NCBI GenBank assembly: GCA_025765595.1
Contig: JAIVFH010000203.1
Span: forward strand, 1-51,494
Direction of reading: 5' to 3'
Source: Obelidium mucronatum
Lineage: Eukaryota > Chytridiomycota > Chytridiomycetes > Chytridiales > Chytriomycetaceae
Length of the DNA: 51,494 bases
The notes beneath the pieces were generated by a model. That model saw nothing but the letters and a program-made list of their open reading frames with translations, was not told the origin of the DNA and ran no database searches. The position numbers and the translations under genes are program-made. Below are positions 31,244-44,339 of this stretch, piece after piece (position 1 is the first letter of the stretch; each line of letters begins with the position of its first letter).

Positions 31244-32360
31244 AGTCTCTGTTAAAGGAATTTGTTATCATTTGTCTTCCTGATTTATAATCAATGAATA
31301 CTTTCTTCCATAATGTTTTATTCTTTATCATTCTTGACTTATAATGTTTATTATTTCTGTAATTATGCTCTTAAATTTTAGTTCAGTTTCAATACACTCT
31401 GTGTTAGTCTTACAGTCTTTGCACTATTTTGCCTTCATCTCTCATGACTTCCAGTGATTATTGGTCTAGCCCTCGCTCAAGTCCTTAATTGACTTTCTGG
31501 TTCTAACATTTTTACCATCAAATTTTTTCTCAGCTACCAAATCACCAGACATTGAAAGTTGTTGCTTCCAATAAAGACAATCATGAAATTAAGGTGTATG
31601 TTGGAATTGAACCGTCAAAGCCTTTGAGTGGTTTCTGCATTTAACAGCCAACAGAGTTAGGACTTGGTGAGGCAAACATGTTTGTGGGGAAAGCCGTGCA
31701 ATTCTTTTCTGCTTCAGTTGACGGAAAATTCCAATTTGTTGTTTTACACTTAAAGCATTTCAATGAATTTCTGGACTGGGTCACAGTCTATTCCAAGAGA
31801 GAAAATGTAATTGATTTGGCATCTGCCAAAACGTATTGAGAATGCTGAAGTTGCAGTTTTATAGGTATGTGGGAAATGTGGCTCTATTTTTTTATACAAT
31901 TTGGAATATGCTATATGGGAACCATACAACACCAGACATTCATTCCATTTTAAATGGATCCTCAAACACATGTGGAATGTATTCCTTTGATTTCAAATGT
32001 TGGGTATTCATCAATGTATTTCAAATACAAAGTAATGTATTTTTAACCCACAGCCCATTTCCAGATGAATGTATTTGAATGTGTCATTACTTCACATTCC
32101 AGATGAAGTCCACAACTTACAGTAGAGCCCGTTATATTATGTGTTTCAGTTGACACTGAATCAAGTGGTATCACAGCAGCAATCTGGTCCTCTGAACCTG
32201 TCTTCCAGACTATATGCAAAGCAAAACAGCCCTGTTATGCACTGAGCAAAAGTTTTTGATCTGTGATTACGCTAAGTTGTTAATATTGAGTTGATCTGAT
32301 GCAATGTTACCCAGGATTTGCATTTAGAATCATATACGAGCCAGATTTATGACACCGTAA
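31244..32360 (+). other. Probable continuation of the DIRS-like element; otherwise empty
   Basis: Weak plus-strand pieces are VGKAVQFFSASVDGKFQF (about 31,690) and VSVDTESSGITAAIW (about 32,145). The latter is shaped like the first strand of an RNase H domain. Stops separate them. No promoter, repeat or intact frame was seen. Confidence 0.3.
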
Positions 32361-32434
32361 GCTCGGTTGGCTCAGCTGGCAGTAGCGTGGGGCTGTTAAC
32401 CTCAAGGTCACTGGTTCGATCCCAGTATCGAGCG
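32361..32434 (+). tRNA. tRNA-Asn(GUU)
   Basis: The 74-nt gene has acceptor GCTCGGT/ATCGAGC, D-arm TGGCTCAGCTGGCAGTAGC, anticodon loop CTGTTAA and T-arm CACTGGTTCGATCCCAGTA. It has no intron. It is outside the inverted arms and single-copy here. Confidence 0.93.
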
Positions 32435-32578
32435 CCTATTTGTGTTTTTTAGCCAGGATCTGACCTATATTGCTGCCAATACTCATGATTATGGCGTTAA
32501 GTCAAAACGATGATGGGTACATTGATCAAACAGTTGGTGAAAACATTTTTTTCTTTTTGTTTTTCCTTTTATTAAATC

Positions 32579-35500
32579 ATGCGCAACAAAAAGCTAAAAA
32601 CAAGTGACAACAAGGGCGCATCAGAGAATGGAAATCATGGAGGTCCGATCCAAATTGAAAGTGAATGGCGCGAGATTGTACTCCAGCTTGTGTCTGAGTT
32701 GGGGGCCGACAGCAGTGTAACGCCCGTGCTGGACAGCCTTCAGCAGCTTGTGCTCGCTGACGCATCGACGGCAACGCTGGAGACGCAGACAGCGGCACTG
32801 CGCCGCCTCGGTGGGTGTTTCCCTGACTTCCCGCGCGCGCAGCTAACCGGCGCCGAACCAAAACATCAAAACCCCGGACGAACGAACCAGCGGCGTCGCT
32901 CGCGGGGCCCGCACTCGGCGACGGCCGCGCGCGCATCGACGGCGCCGTGGCGCGCGTGTGCGCAGCCGCGTTCTTCGGCGCGGCGGCGGCAGACGCGGGC
33001 GCCCGCAGCGCGCTGCTCGCCGTGTTTTCGCGCGTCGCCGCCGCCGCCGCCGCGCCGCACGTCGCCGCGCATCTGCGCGCGTTCGTGCACTCGATGACTC
33101 ACCGCGCGAGCGACGGCGTCGCCGCGTCGCGCGCCTGCGTCGTTGTGCTCAACGCGATCGACTGGAGCCTTGGCGCCGCGGCCGTGGGTGACTGTCTGGA
33201 GGAAACTACGGCGGCCTTCGGTCTGATGCTGGAAAGAGTCCAGAGGGACATTGATCGCTGTGGTTCTGGTGGGGGCTTTTTGTCTTGGGTATTCTTCTTA
33301 TGTTTTTTCTTAGACGATGCGTTGTCCTTGTCGCAGAAGACGCGTGCTTGCAATGACATCTTAAAAACTCTCGCGTCGCTGTTTGCAAAACTCTCAGGTC
33401 CAGACCCATCAGCAACATCCGCCACAAATCCATTTCACTTTCTTCAAAGGAATGGCTCTCAATCAAAACTCGGCTACAATCTTTTACGGCAATCAATTCA
33501 AATTACATTTTCGGATCCCAAAATATATTTTCGAGACTGTCAGTTCATGGCTGGAATCGTTACTGGCTGGGTTTTAGAAATTGTGTTTGGAGCAGACCGA
33601 TCATGGTTGGGGTTTGTCCTTCTGGATACTCCGTCTGTGACCAAGGACGATGAGTTGGGTGGTTCTCAAGTTTTATCGCTGTTGAAAGACACTGTTCTGT
33701 CATCATCATCCAATGTGGACGGATTTTACTCGCTGCTGTGTTTTTATCGCGGGATTTTGACGACAATTGGACCCATTTCTACGACTATACAACTGGATAA
33801 CAGCGGCACATCTCTGCTTTCTGAAGTTTATCAGCGAATCATGAATATCATCGACAAAGCCTCAGATTCAGCAACTCGAGTGTTGGCGTTCCAAACCCTT
33901 GCAACTTGGATGAAAGTCCTGAAAGACTCTTTTGCAAAAGGTTATCCTGCGCCAACTGGAATTGATACTATTCAAATATTCAAGGCATCTTTTGAGCTTG
34001 TTTTTACATTTTGGGAGGACCCTGTTGATACAACGCAGCATAAACTCAAAGACGTGTTTATCGCCATGCTTGAAATCCTTCGATTTTTCCAGCAGCAGCA
34101 ACAGCAGCAGCAGCAAAGTCATCCGCAAGGATCTGTATTTAATTCAAATGCTGCCTCATCCTTCTTGCTTGAGATTGTTGATAAACTGCTGAAGGCGGAT
34201 TGGTTACGGAAAGTCAAGTATGATCTACTAGCACATTTACTGGCAGTTATTCATCCGGATGAAATTCTGAAACTTCGACCCGACTTCTTGACTGTGTGCT
34301 TTGATGTCATGAGGTAGGAAGGATGTGAAACAAACGACAATTTCAAACGAACCGACCGACTAAAAATCAAACAACAACAGCAATCTGTCAATGTCCAGCC
34401 GAATTTGCGCCTTCTTGATCCGCTTCTTTTCAACCTTGTTTGACAAGAACGTGACCCCAACCCTCACCTCTTGTCTACTCTGGATGAATCCCTTCTGCTA
34501 TGCACTCTCCCACCCATCTGCAAACCTTCGCCGCGCATTCAGTGAAAACCTCCTCGGCTTTGTATTCAAGGACAAGAAGCCATACTTTGATATACTCCTC
34601 ACCTCCTTCCAAACAAACGCTTCTTCTTCCACGGGCCATACCAACAACAACAAGCACGTGAACATGGACTACTACATCCACGGATCCATATCCTTGCTGA
34701 AAACGGGCCGGACTCTTGGATTCTTACACTCTGATTTCCTCTCATCGTCAAACGGTGAAAACAATCGCAGAATCATACGTGCTGGAATAAGTCATCCTGA
34801 TGGAATCATTAGAAATGATGTTTGTGGGATCTTGTGTGATTCGGCGAGAGCGTTGGCTGAACCTGGGGTGGATGAATTGGAGTTTGTGAAAGTCTTTTTG
34901 ACTGTGAATACGGCGGATTATAAAAGTGAATTTCGGCAGAAATTGTAAGGGGTTTTCTTTTTTTTGGTTGTTTGTTCTTTTCCTTTACGTTTTTTTGGCG
35001 TTGTGCGTGTTTGCATGTTTGGGGAGTATGTCGTCCTCAACCACCGTTCTTACAGATTCGGAAATGTGCACAAGTTGATTTGCAGAATCAGAAAGTGCTT
35101 GTATGCCAATCAAAGAGATTTGAAAACGCGAGAATCTTTTTTGGCCAAAAAGACGGGATCCGACGAGGCGATTCAGACTGCCATTAAGGAAATAGAGGAG
35201 CTCACAAAAAAAGTTGATATTAAAATGGGATTCCTGAATTGGTTAATGGAATTTGCAGTTGAGTTTTTTTTTTTTTTTTTAATGCTTTTTGTTTTTGACA
35301 AGTCTTCCTTGTTAGGTGATTTCCTTGTCTCCTGGGTCGTCGTTCCCTCGAACAACTTCTGCACTTGTTCTGCTCTCGACAATCCGCGATGCCGAAGAAA
35401 TGTCGTTGGACAGTACATTCAACAAGAGTTTATCTGCCGAGTTTTCGACATTCAACAACGCTGCTTGCGCGGCTGCATTGGCGTCTATCCTTTTGAACGA

Positions 35501-38500
35501 TACTTACGAACCAAGTCGACAGAGTGCATTCAACTTATTGATGAGTATGAAAGGAGATATTCCTGGATTCGGGCAAACGCAAGTTCAAGAACTTGTGAAT
35601 CAGGGGTTGAAAATGGTTTGTTATTGCCTCCAAAAAAAAAATCAATCAAGTAACAAGACCCTGAAAACTCTTTATTTAGTTATTTTCTGTCAAAGCCTCG
35701 GATGCGGATGGTGGCGCGTTTGTGTTTCGTCTCATTTTTTCAAAGTATGTTTTACAAGGAGGCCGGTACTTTCAAGTTTCAAAAGACTTTCAAGAAAAGA
35801 ATTCAGTGAATGAGGCTCCAGGTATTTTTTTTTTTTGTCTTGTTTAGATTTTTTGGCTGTTGTTTTTTTTTGGAAAGTGTCTCATGTTTTTCTCTCCAAG
35901 CTGCATTTTTCTTGCAGCTATTAAGCGTTTTGGAAAACTATACCACTATAAATGAAGTTAATCTGTCGGACACTATCACGGAATATCCGATGCATGGGCT
36001 CTTTGCGGCGTTGCGGTGAGGAATATTAACGCTCTAATTGGAAACTTAATTCTTTTTAAAACTTTTTCTTTCTTGTGCAGTTCCGTCCTTGGTGAAATCA
36101 ACTATTCCGGTTTGAAAACCGCATCTGAAATATCTCTCTGGAACAACTTGCTTCGTCAAACATCCAACGTGGTTCTCCGTGCCACCAAGTGCGTTTTAGC
36201 TGTTCTTTCAAACGAGTCTCCAGAGGGAAACTATCCCGGATTGAATGAAGAAGCGGCCGCTGCGGATGAAGTGAATGCAGAAGCAATCTTGGCGGATGCA
36301 GGGGGCGAGAAAACGTCAAAAAGTCAACGGATTTTACATGAATGTTTCCGCACTGTCAAGGAAGCTTGTGGAGTGCTTGAAGTTGTTCTTTGTCGACCTC
36401 CATTACCTGACACCGCTGCAGCAGCAACAGGAATCGCGTCTCCAACAACAACAGGCAGAGAAATTCTGGATTACGATATGATTGTGTCTGGTGGAGATTG
36501 GTTAAGAATGCTCCTCACTTCCATTCGACACTATGGTGCTTTTTCGGGAGTGTTTACGTGCTTCAGCGCGCTGTGTGCGACTCTCTTGTGTTCTCAAAAG
36601 CAGTTGCTTGTGACGTTACCTCAAATTTGGTTAACTGACTTTCTCCACAAGGCCGAGGTGATGGATGTTTCGATTACACGAAGGAGTGGAGGTCTCCCAT
36701 TGGGTGTTGTGGCGGTTTTAGGATCAGCGTCGCCGTACAGAGCTGCACTGGTGGAACAGACGATGACTCGGTTGTTTAAGATGGCGAATGCTGAAGTACC
36801 TGTGGATGCGAATACCAACTTGGATTTACCGCAAGTTCATGCGTTTAATATTATTCGGAGGTTGTTGCAGGACGCAACTGTAACGACTCTGATGAGAGAC
36901 TATTTCGCTGATTGCTTTGTTTTGAGTATTGATGGGCTTTCGTCGAAAAGGTTGGGAGTGTCTTTTTTAAAATTCTCTCCTTTTCTGTTTTTTAACAATC
37001 GTTTTTTTTTTTTATTTATTTATTTTGGCGTAAAGCTTCCCTATTCGTAACTGTGCGACTATGCTGTTTTCATCTTTGGTTACGAAAGTAATTGGGGTCA
37101 AGAAGAGCCGTGATCAGGACCATTCTATTAATACGGTCTCTGGGCGTGAATTTTTCGCGAGGTTCCCGAGCCTTCATGCGTTCATGACGGCGAAGCTTGC
37201 CGTGGCTGTTTCAAAATTTGATGGCGAAGATGTAAAAGCTCTTTTTCCTTTTTTTTTTGGCTTGCATGAATTGATTTTATTGTTTCATTAGCACGCTGTC
37301 CATCCTGCGTTCTACCCAATCTTGACTATCCTCGCCAGATGTAAGCGTTTCTTTTATATGTGTGCTCTGGAATCCAACATCTAATACACTTCCCCCAAAA
37401 AAAAACCCCCCAAGTGAAACCAACTGATTTCGATGGAAACAATTCCCATCTGACCCTGTCTGCATTCAAGCCACTTGTTGAAAAGTGTGCATCTTCATCC
37501 TTTATTAAAGTCCGTGAAATCACGGCTCGAGCGTATGCAGCCTTGATTCCAGCAGCAGAATTTAGTCAAACTGTTAAGCAGATTTTGGCTGGCTTAACAA
37601 GCTCGTTAGAATACAATGATATTCATGGACGGCTGTTGATTGTGAGGAACTTGATTCAAATGCATTTGTTTAGAGAGAAGCCAACCAATGATGTGATTGC
37701 TGGTATATATACACATTTAAATTGCTTTTTTCTTTCGATAGAACGCGTGTTTTTTTTTTAACTTTGAAAACACACAAACACACAAACACAGAATTCAGCT
37801 CCCAAATCCCGGATATTCTTTCTTCTTCGTTTTGGGTTATTTCTGGATGCCAGATCCCAACGATCCAAGACGTCTATGTTCAGATTCTGAGTGACCTTTT
37901 CGTAGTGGGACGGGAAATTTTACGACCACTGCCAACAAGTCTCTTGGAAAATGCTTGGACCGAATCGATTTTGCTGTTCACCAAAACAAACACTCAAGAA
38001 ACCAAACGGAATCATGGGTGGACATATAATTTGCGACAAACCCTTGCTTCATTCATTCTGGACTGTTTATCACTCATCTCACCGCGAACCTCTGTCACGG
38101 ATATTATCCTTTTCCTTTTGAAGGATCCTGATTATGAAGTACAGCTTCAAGCGCTTCGGTACCTTCAGACTCGGTCGAGCGACAGTACTGGTGGTAGCGG
38201 CGGCGTTTTGATGTTGGATTGGTCCCAGATTGTGCCAAAGCTGGTTTCCTTGGTGCATTCGAAAGCTTCATATGAGCAAGTTTGTTACACAGCGGCTCAT
38301 GTCTGTCGTCTCCCTCACGTGCAAGGGTTCTTGCAGCAGAGTATCTTGGACCGTGTCCCTTTGGAAACTGTGGTTGTGGTTTCAATTGCTGAAGATTTCG
38401 CGGAAAGATTGAGTATGACTGAGAATACGTATGAAGTGGAAGCTATATTGCCCTTGTTGGCTTTGATTGTCATGAATGGGCAAAAAGGAGGGGCACATGT

Positions 38501-39588
38501 CAAAACGAATGACGATGTGAATGTTTTGATTGGGTTGATGAAGAAGTGGAGCTCTGAAGAAACGGTAAAACTTTCTCTTCTTTTCTTTTCTTTCTGTTTT
38601 TTTTTTTTTTTTTTGGATTGGCTGTTTTTTTTTAATTGAGTTGCTTCAAAGGCTGTGTATGTCAGAGTTAGCGTTGCGAATACGTTGGGATTGATACTTC
38701 CAAAGTTCACAGTTGATTCTGAAGAGAGTGAGAATATTTATGCGGATATGTTATTGCATTTGGATATTTTATTGGATGATGATGATTCCGATGTTCGTGC
38801 AGTTGCGGCTGAGATTGTGTCAGAGCACTTGAACTCGAAGGTAGGGGAGGAATTTTAGTTGTACTTCATTCATTGAAAAAACGAAAATATATAGGAGCCG
38901 ATGATTCCGATTCAGTGTCGAGCTGCTCTATTTAGCCATGCTATTCATTCGATCAAAAGCTCTCGCGGTATTTATAAAATTGCATATTATGCGCAAACTC
39001 TCTTGATTGGAGCAGTTGATGCAGGTTCTGTTCCTTCTTTGTACTTCTCAGGGCGCTGCTTATCGTTGACTTAACTGTTTTTTTTTGTTTTGTTTTTTTT
39101 TTGGTTTAGAGACGTTGCTGGAGGGACAAATTAATCCAACACATGCCCTTTTCTCCAAGGAAGAAAGTAATCAAAACAAAGAAGAATCTGTCGACGCTAT
39201 CATGGCTCTGAGAGTGCTCCACAAGATTTTTGAACACTCTTCAAACCTTGACATTAAAAGACGAATCCAGTCCAGACTGTATCAATGGGTCTCCACCAGT
39301 ATTCCTGCGTTAGAATTGCGTAAAGAGGATCTAGGCGGACTCAAGGGACGTGGGAAAGTGTTTGGATTTGCTTTGCGGCTGGTGGTTGCAATGGTGCTTT
39401 TGTCACATCCAGCAGATACCGAAAGGATGCAGGTCGATGGAGATGAGCATTTTGATGTTGCCCTCTGGCGGGATAAGTTGGGATCGTTGGCTCTGCATGA
39501 CCACATAATGATGATGGTGGGGAAGGAGCGAGTTGCAGTGACAGATGCAATCATGGATTTATTTCCACGCTTATTATTAGAGGCATAA
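32579..39588 (+). CDS. THADA: THADA / Trm732-type tRNA methylation regulator (HEAT-like repeats)
   Basis: Yeast Trm732 partners the methyltransferase Trm7 for 2'-O-methylation of position 32 in tRNA. The THADA family is a very long helical-repeat protein. Sixteen exons (last 39,110-39,588) sum to exactly 1,985 codons, 1,984 aa, close to animal THADA. The DUF2428 core is clear in exons 9-12: ITRRSGGLPLGVVAVL, LPQVHAFNIIRRLL, FPIRNCATMLFSSLV, REFFARFPSL and HPAFYPIL. All introns are GT-AG and keep phase. The first (32,811-32,842) would be only 32 bp and is the least certain. A CAG run encodes poly-Gln at about 34,093-34,115. Exons 1-2 are extremely GC- and Ala-rich, unlike the rest. Intron 5-6 and intron 8-9 class junctions were placed by frame and motif continuity. 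Confidence 0.88.
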
Positions 39589-39758
39589 TTTGAATAAATA
39601 ATAGCTGTTATTTGTCGTTCACAAGCTGTCGTAGACGATCTCGTTCGTTGAGGAGTTGTAGTAGTCGTTGTTCCTGTTACACCCAAACCAGTCACTCACT
39701 GCTGACACACTCTGAACCGGGAACACACCTTTCGATACACTTGCACAGCGTTGGCAAC

Positions 39759-41201
39759 ATGAACGCCGCCAAAGACAAAGGTTACAATTCCGACAGCAAC
39801 GATAGCTTTTTTGCTCATTCAGTTATTTATTATTTTCTCTTTATTTTATTTTTTTTTGTTTTTTATATTACTCTCAATTTTATGTCCTTTACACTTCCCC
39901 ACCAGGCGCGTTGTATTGTTCCGCAACTCGCTGAGCAAGAGCGGCCCCGTTTCTTTGCTGGAACAACTAGTGTGTTTGGGGGCACTTCTGCAGACAACGA
40001 AGTACCTTTTGCTTGTCAGATCCAACTGAAACTAAGAGCCTCTTTTCCACAGCTGCGACTTTTGGACTTTGACGAAGAAGAAAACGAAATATCCTCGCAG
40101 ACATTCTCTCATCCAAATCAAGTCAGATTCATTGCACCATCGCCAGATAAATCAGATTTCGTGTTCACTTGCCACCAAAACCACACGTCCACGCCAAACC
40201 CACGCGCTTCTCTGTGGCTGCTCAGCGCCCTTGTAACTAATGAAGAAGATCAAAGGCTGTCCAATCAATCAGGAACTTTATCAGAATTGTTGTGTATTGA
40301 GAGTTGTGATCGAGTTTCGGGAATCAGCAAAGTTTTCTGGGATCCATCAGGTGGAAAATCACGCGTTATTGCAACTGGTTCTAGTGCTGTGGGGGTGTAC
40401 AATATTGACCGCGGCTTATCGAAAGGAACGGTATGTGTCAGCGAATGAAAAGGCACCACCTAACCATATGACTTATTTAGATTGAGTCGGTGTATTCTCT
40501 TTCTTCTTTCTCGTCAGAGTTGAACTCCCCTTCCGACTTTGTTGACTGTGCAAAATGGAATCCTCACAATACAGATGAATTTGCTGTTGGGGCTGAAGCT
40601 ACGCTCATTGGTCTTGACTTGCGTGCACCCACCAACAAAGAAACATTTATCATTCCTTATGCACATGATCAATGTATTCGAGACATTGACTATAACCCAA
40701 ACAAGCCATATCATCTAGCAACAGGTGGAAACGACGGCAAAGTTAGAATTTGGGATTCAAGAAATCACTCAAAACCGCTCAAAGAGTTAAATGATCATAG
40801 TCACTGGGTCTGGAGCGTCAATTATAATCGATTTCATGATCAGCTCTTGTTGTCAAGCAGCAGTGATTGCCTTGTGAATCTGCAAAATGTTGTTTCGGTT
40901 AGTTCAACGCCGTATGGATTGATTCGAAGCATGGATGATGAGCTGGATGTTGTTCGTGAAGAAGGTCTTCTTGAGGAAATGTAAGAGCGGTGTTTTGGAC
41001 ATTCAGAGTATCTGACTTTTTCTTTTGTATTCCAGTAAAACCACAGACGAGTTGATTGCCACGTATAAAGAATTCGAAGACAGCGTTTATGCGGTTGCAT
41101 GGAGCTCAGCAGATCCTTGGATTTTCGCAACTCTTTCATTCGACGGACGGGTCTACATCAATATTGTTCCAAAGGACGTCAAATACTCTATTATTCTTTG
41201 A
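39759..41201 (+). CDS. EIPR1: EARP/GARP-interacting WD40 protein EIPR1 (TSSC1)
   Basis: EIPR1 is a seven-bladed WD40 protein that binds the EARP and GARP tethering complexes and recruits them to endosome and trans-Golgi membranes. Five exons (39,759-39,821; 39,906-40,001; 40,053-40,430; 40,481-40,980; 41,036-41,201) give 400 aa, near the animal length. Diagnostic segments are [74 protein letters not shown] and the C-terminus KYSIIL. The start [10 protein letters not shown] is chosen because its exon splices in phase to ARCIVPQ, the first conserved strand. It follows THADA by 170 bp on the same strand. Confidence 0.92.
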
Positions 41202-41252
41202 GATATCTGATAAAATTTTTAGATAAAACTTCTTTTAATTCTCTTAATTCAA

Positions 41253-42386
41253 ATGTCCGAATCCGAAACAACTTACGCACTCTTCTTAATCCACCGCCAA
41301 CTGTATGCCTTTACCGATTTAGAAACCCTTCTTCACTTGTTCTCTACGTGTTCATACCTTCTTCAAGCGCGTCTCTTTGCGTTCTCTAAATGCAATCTGT
41401 CAATTCGCCCATTGGCTTCTGTTGAATCAGTCTCTGACCTGTTTGGCCCTCTCCTCCCATTCATCCGTTCGATTTCATTCACACATCCAGAGCCGAATTC
41501 AAACTTATCAATGTCTCTGTTGCCCCATCTTTCAACTTCCCTCCAGGCGTTAACCCTCAACTCTGGTTATCCTCCCGACTTGACCCTGGTCACCACCCGT
41601 TTCCGATCCCTAGTTTCTTTGGACTTAAAGTATTCCAAAATGACTGACATTTCCGCACTCTCCGTCCTCACGCGTCTTGAAGACTTGAATTTGCATCGCA
41701 GTAAAGTACGCGATTTCAAACCAATTACTGGGCTCACGTTTCTCAAAACCTTGGATTTGAGTTCCACTTGCGTGAAAAACAAAGATTTAACATGCCTCTA
41801 TTGGTTATCGCGGCTTCTTGTCTTGAGGATCAATAATACGCATATATCGGACATTTCTATATTGAAGAGAAACAGAGGTTTGAAGAAGTTGAATTTGGGT
41901 CACACATTGGTAGCGGACGCCACTGCTTTGTCAGAGTTGTCAAGTTTAGAGTCTTTAACGGTTTGTAACTCACATGTGGCGAAGGTGGATTGGTTGGTTG
42001 GGTTGGTTCGTTTGAAAGTCTTGGACGTTTCGCACTGCCCTCGTGTGATTGACATTTCTGTGCTCTCTCAGCTCAAAAAACTCGAGACGTTGGATGTATC
42101 TTTTACTTCTATTTCCGGCCTGGACCCTCTCAAGTATTTGAAAAAGTTGGTCAATTTGGATATTTCAAGATGTATTATGCTGCGCGATTTGAGACCCTTG
42201 TCTGATTTGACGGAGCTCAAAGTGTTGAAAATGGTAGGCAATGATGGTATCGGGAACATTAATGCATTGAAGGGGTTGATGAAGTTGGAGGAATTGGAAT
42301 ATGATGAACACAATGTTGGAACTGGGAAGGGATGTTTGAAGGGATTGAGAAAGTTGAGACTTGTTAATAATGAGAAGCGCGCTTGA
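41253..42386 (+). CDS. Leucine-rich repeat protein (377 aa, single exon)
   Basis: After about 95 residues of unrecognised N-terminal sequence (possibly a degenerate F-box-like helix pair, LETLLHLFSTCSYLLQ), about twelve LRRs of 22-24 residues run to the C-terminus, with a pattern such as LTRLEDLNLHRSKVRDFKPI and LKKLETLDVSFTSISGLDPL. They resemble bacterial-type or 'typical' LRRs of intracellular fungal proteins. There is no signal peptide or membrane segment, so an intracellular protein-binding role is likely. It starts 51 bp after the EIPR1 stop. No introns. The partner is unknown. Confidence 0.85.
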   Translation: MSESETTYALFLIHRQLYAFTDLETLLHLFSTCSYLLQARLFAFSKCNLSIRPLASVESVSDLFGPLLPFIRSISFTHPEPNSNLSMSLLPHLSTSLQALTLNSGYPPDLTLVTTRFRSLVSLDLKYSKMTDISALSVLTRLEDLNLHRSKVRDFKPITGLTFLKTLDLSSTCVKNKDLTCLYWLSRLLVLRINNTHISDISILKRNRGLKKLNLGHTLVADATALSELSSLESLTVCNSHVAKVDWLVGLVRLKVLDVSHCPRVIDISVLSQLKKLETLDVSFTSISGLDPLKYLKKLVNLDISRCIMLRDLRPLSDLTELKVLKMVGNDGIGNINALKGLMKLEELEYDEHNVGTGKGCLKGLRKLRLVNNEKRA

Positions 42387-43740
42387 TGATAAGCAATGAT
42401 TATTGTTTATGCGAAAAAAAAAGTCTTTGTCCTAAATTTGAAATTTGAAAAACCAAGTGGCAAATAAGATATCCTATTGAAATTCAGCGATGGCTTCCTT
42501 GAGCCATAGTCCACGGGTGATTCTTGGCGCCTAGTCTGTGAGAAAGTCTGCCTGTCGTCAAGACATTGTTTGATCAAGAGTACGTCACACTAGTAAAATT
42601 TTTTGGACCATATCGGGACGATTTGACACGTTATTATTCACGCGCCATTGGTATTTTGGTCTTCTGGAGGACTGTTTGCCGGCCGGAATGGTAATATTCT
42701 GGTGGTGGAGTGGCGCGGTTTGTGTTTTTGTTTATATTTTTCAATCTCTTGTTAGACCGATTGAAGTTGAAATCTTGTACATGGTTGTGGTTATGGATGC
42801 TGTGGTAGTTGGCGGTGAGCAATGGAATCCAGTCCTACCAGACATCAGGAGTCTCGACTATTCGAGTTCACGTTAGCCCGATGCACGAAATACACTCCTT
42901 TCGGAGTTATTTGCGGAACTATCGATGAGGCTGAATGTATTTAACACTTTGGTCGTGGTTAGGTAAACCTCTAGTGGCCGCACATACGCAACCTCGCAGT
43001 ATGAGTTGCCTCTAATACCAAGTATTTGACCTAATCTGAATTTCAAGTTCGATACACTACTCATTGAATCTCTGTGTGGTGCATAAAGTCCACCCATTGC
43101 AAAAACTAAGGCGGCCGCCCTACTAAATACCGATGATCTCGCCAAAGCTTTATATGGTATCTATTCTCGCGTTAAATCTATTCGAATAGACATGTGGCCT
43201 CTGCTCGTCGATGGGTCGTGCTACAAACAAACTTCAGACTCTGTCCAATATGAGCCCCCTATGCGCGGGCGCCCTATCGCGAATGATAAATGACATTCTA
43301 TATTGTAGCTAATTTGAGGATCCGCTGAGCTCGGTATCTGATGGCGTCGCGGTGAAGTCTAGTTGTTTGGTGCCGTCAACACCGTATGGACCGAGTCTGT
43401 CAGGAAGCCAATCCGTGCGCTCAAACATGCTCCCTACTATGTATTAGCCTCATTTCTCACGTCGAAGGTCGGTGCAGCCGCTAAGGACGCGAGATGTAGA
43501 TCCCCTCGAGTTGGCCACTTTCAATCCAAAATGACACAGCTTTCTTTCCCAACACAACAACAACACATACCCAAAACAGCTCCGTTTCCAGCTTTTGAAA
43601 AGCGCATTCGAACCGCCGTAACGCATTTTATTGGTTTGCAATTATCCCCGACGCGTTCTGATGTTTGGTTACCTCGTTTTCGGGTACGTGTCAGATTTCA
43701 AGACCCGCCAAACATTGCAGAATTGTCAAAAATCGAAAAA
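42387..43740. other. Gene-free interval; about 42,840-43,510 is random-looking sequence
   Basis: No gene is recognisable. The first 100 bp resemble normal AT-rich intergenic DNA. From about 42,840 to 43,510 base use is even, CpG is frequent and homopolymers are short, in contrast with all neighbouring intergenic DNA. NotI (43,112), BamHI (43,318), SacI (43,326) and XhoI (43,505) hexamer/octamer sites fall within it. The 191-aa frame 43,363-43,938 crosses it but carries no motif. Confidence 0.5.
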
Positions 43741-43742
43741 GG

Positions 43743-43750
43743 TATAAATA
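43743..43750 (+). promoter_or_regulatory. TATA box of an orphan promoter
   Basis: TATAAATA is followed about 30 bp later by a long pyrimidine-rich leader (CTTCTTCTCTC repeated twice, 43,785-43,830) and then A-rich DNA. This is the layout of strong fungal promoters. No convincing coding region follows on the plus strand. Confidence 0.45.
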
Positions 43751-44339
43751 GGGAGCCTATTCCCCCCTCTTTTCTTCTCGCAAAAACTTCTTCTCTCTTA
43801 AAAACCAACAACTTCTTCTCTCTTCAAGAACTCGGGAATTACCTTGGACAGCACTTCACCCCTCACCAGCCCCTCTTATTCTCACCAAGTCCCCTCCTAC
43901 AAAAACCCTTAAAAACAACCGAAAAGACGGGCCCATAAAACAGACAAACAGAAAGGGGGTTAAAAAAACAAGCGAAAAGACACACCACCAAAAAAAAAAA
44001 AAAAAAAAAAAAAAAGGAAAAGGGGACTTTTGGTTATTTATTTTACATTCATGGGTGCTTTTGGTTTTTAAGTTGGTTTCTGCAAGTGTTGTCCTTTCTG
44101 AATCTCCTTTTTTTCTTTTCTTTTTTTTTTTTTTTTTTTTTATGGATGGACGCGTTCAAAAGGTATGTGGCGGGATATGGTTCAGGGCCTCCTCGTGGCT
44201 CCCGCTGGTAACAGGGCTTCTCCCTGGCTGACACTGAACCTCTTCGATTTAATTAACTATGTATTATGTCTTTTCTTCTTTACATTATTCAATAATAAAA
44301 TGCAATGTATGTTTATCTATATTTCTCTTCACTTTTAAA
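43751..44339. other. Leader-like DNA, poly-A and poly-T runs, no identifiable gene
   Basis: Holds an A run at 43,988-44,013, a T run at about 44,120-44,140 and AATAAA-like signals near 44,292. A short plus-strand frame from ATG 44,142 is interrupted. The transcript expected from the TATA box may be non-coding, or its gene may have been lost. Confidence 0.4.

Noticed and set aside
43363..43938. 191-aa plus-strand frame
   Set aside because: It crosses the random-looking segment, the TATA box and the CT-rich leader, has no motif, and its composition changes midway.
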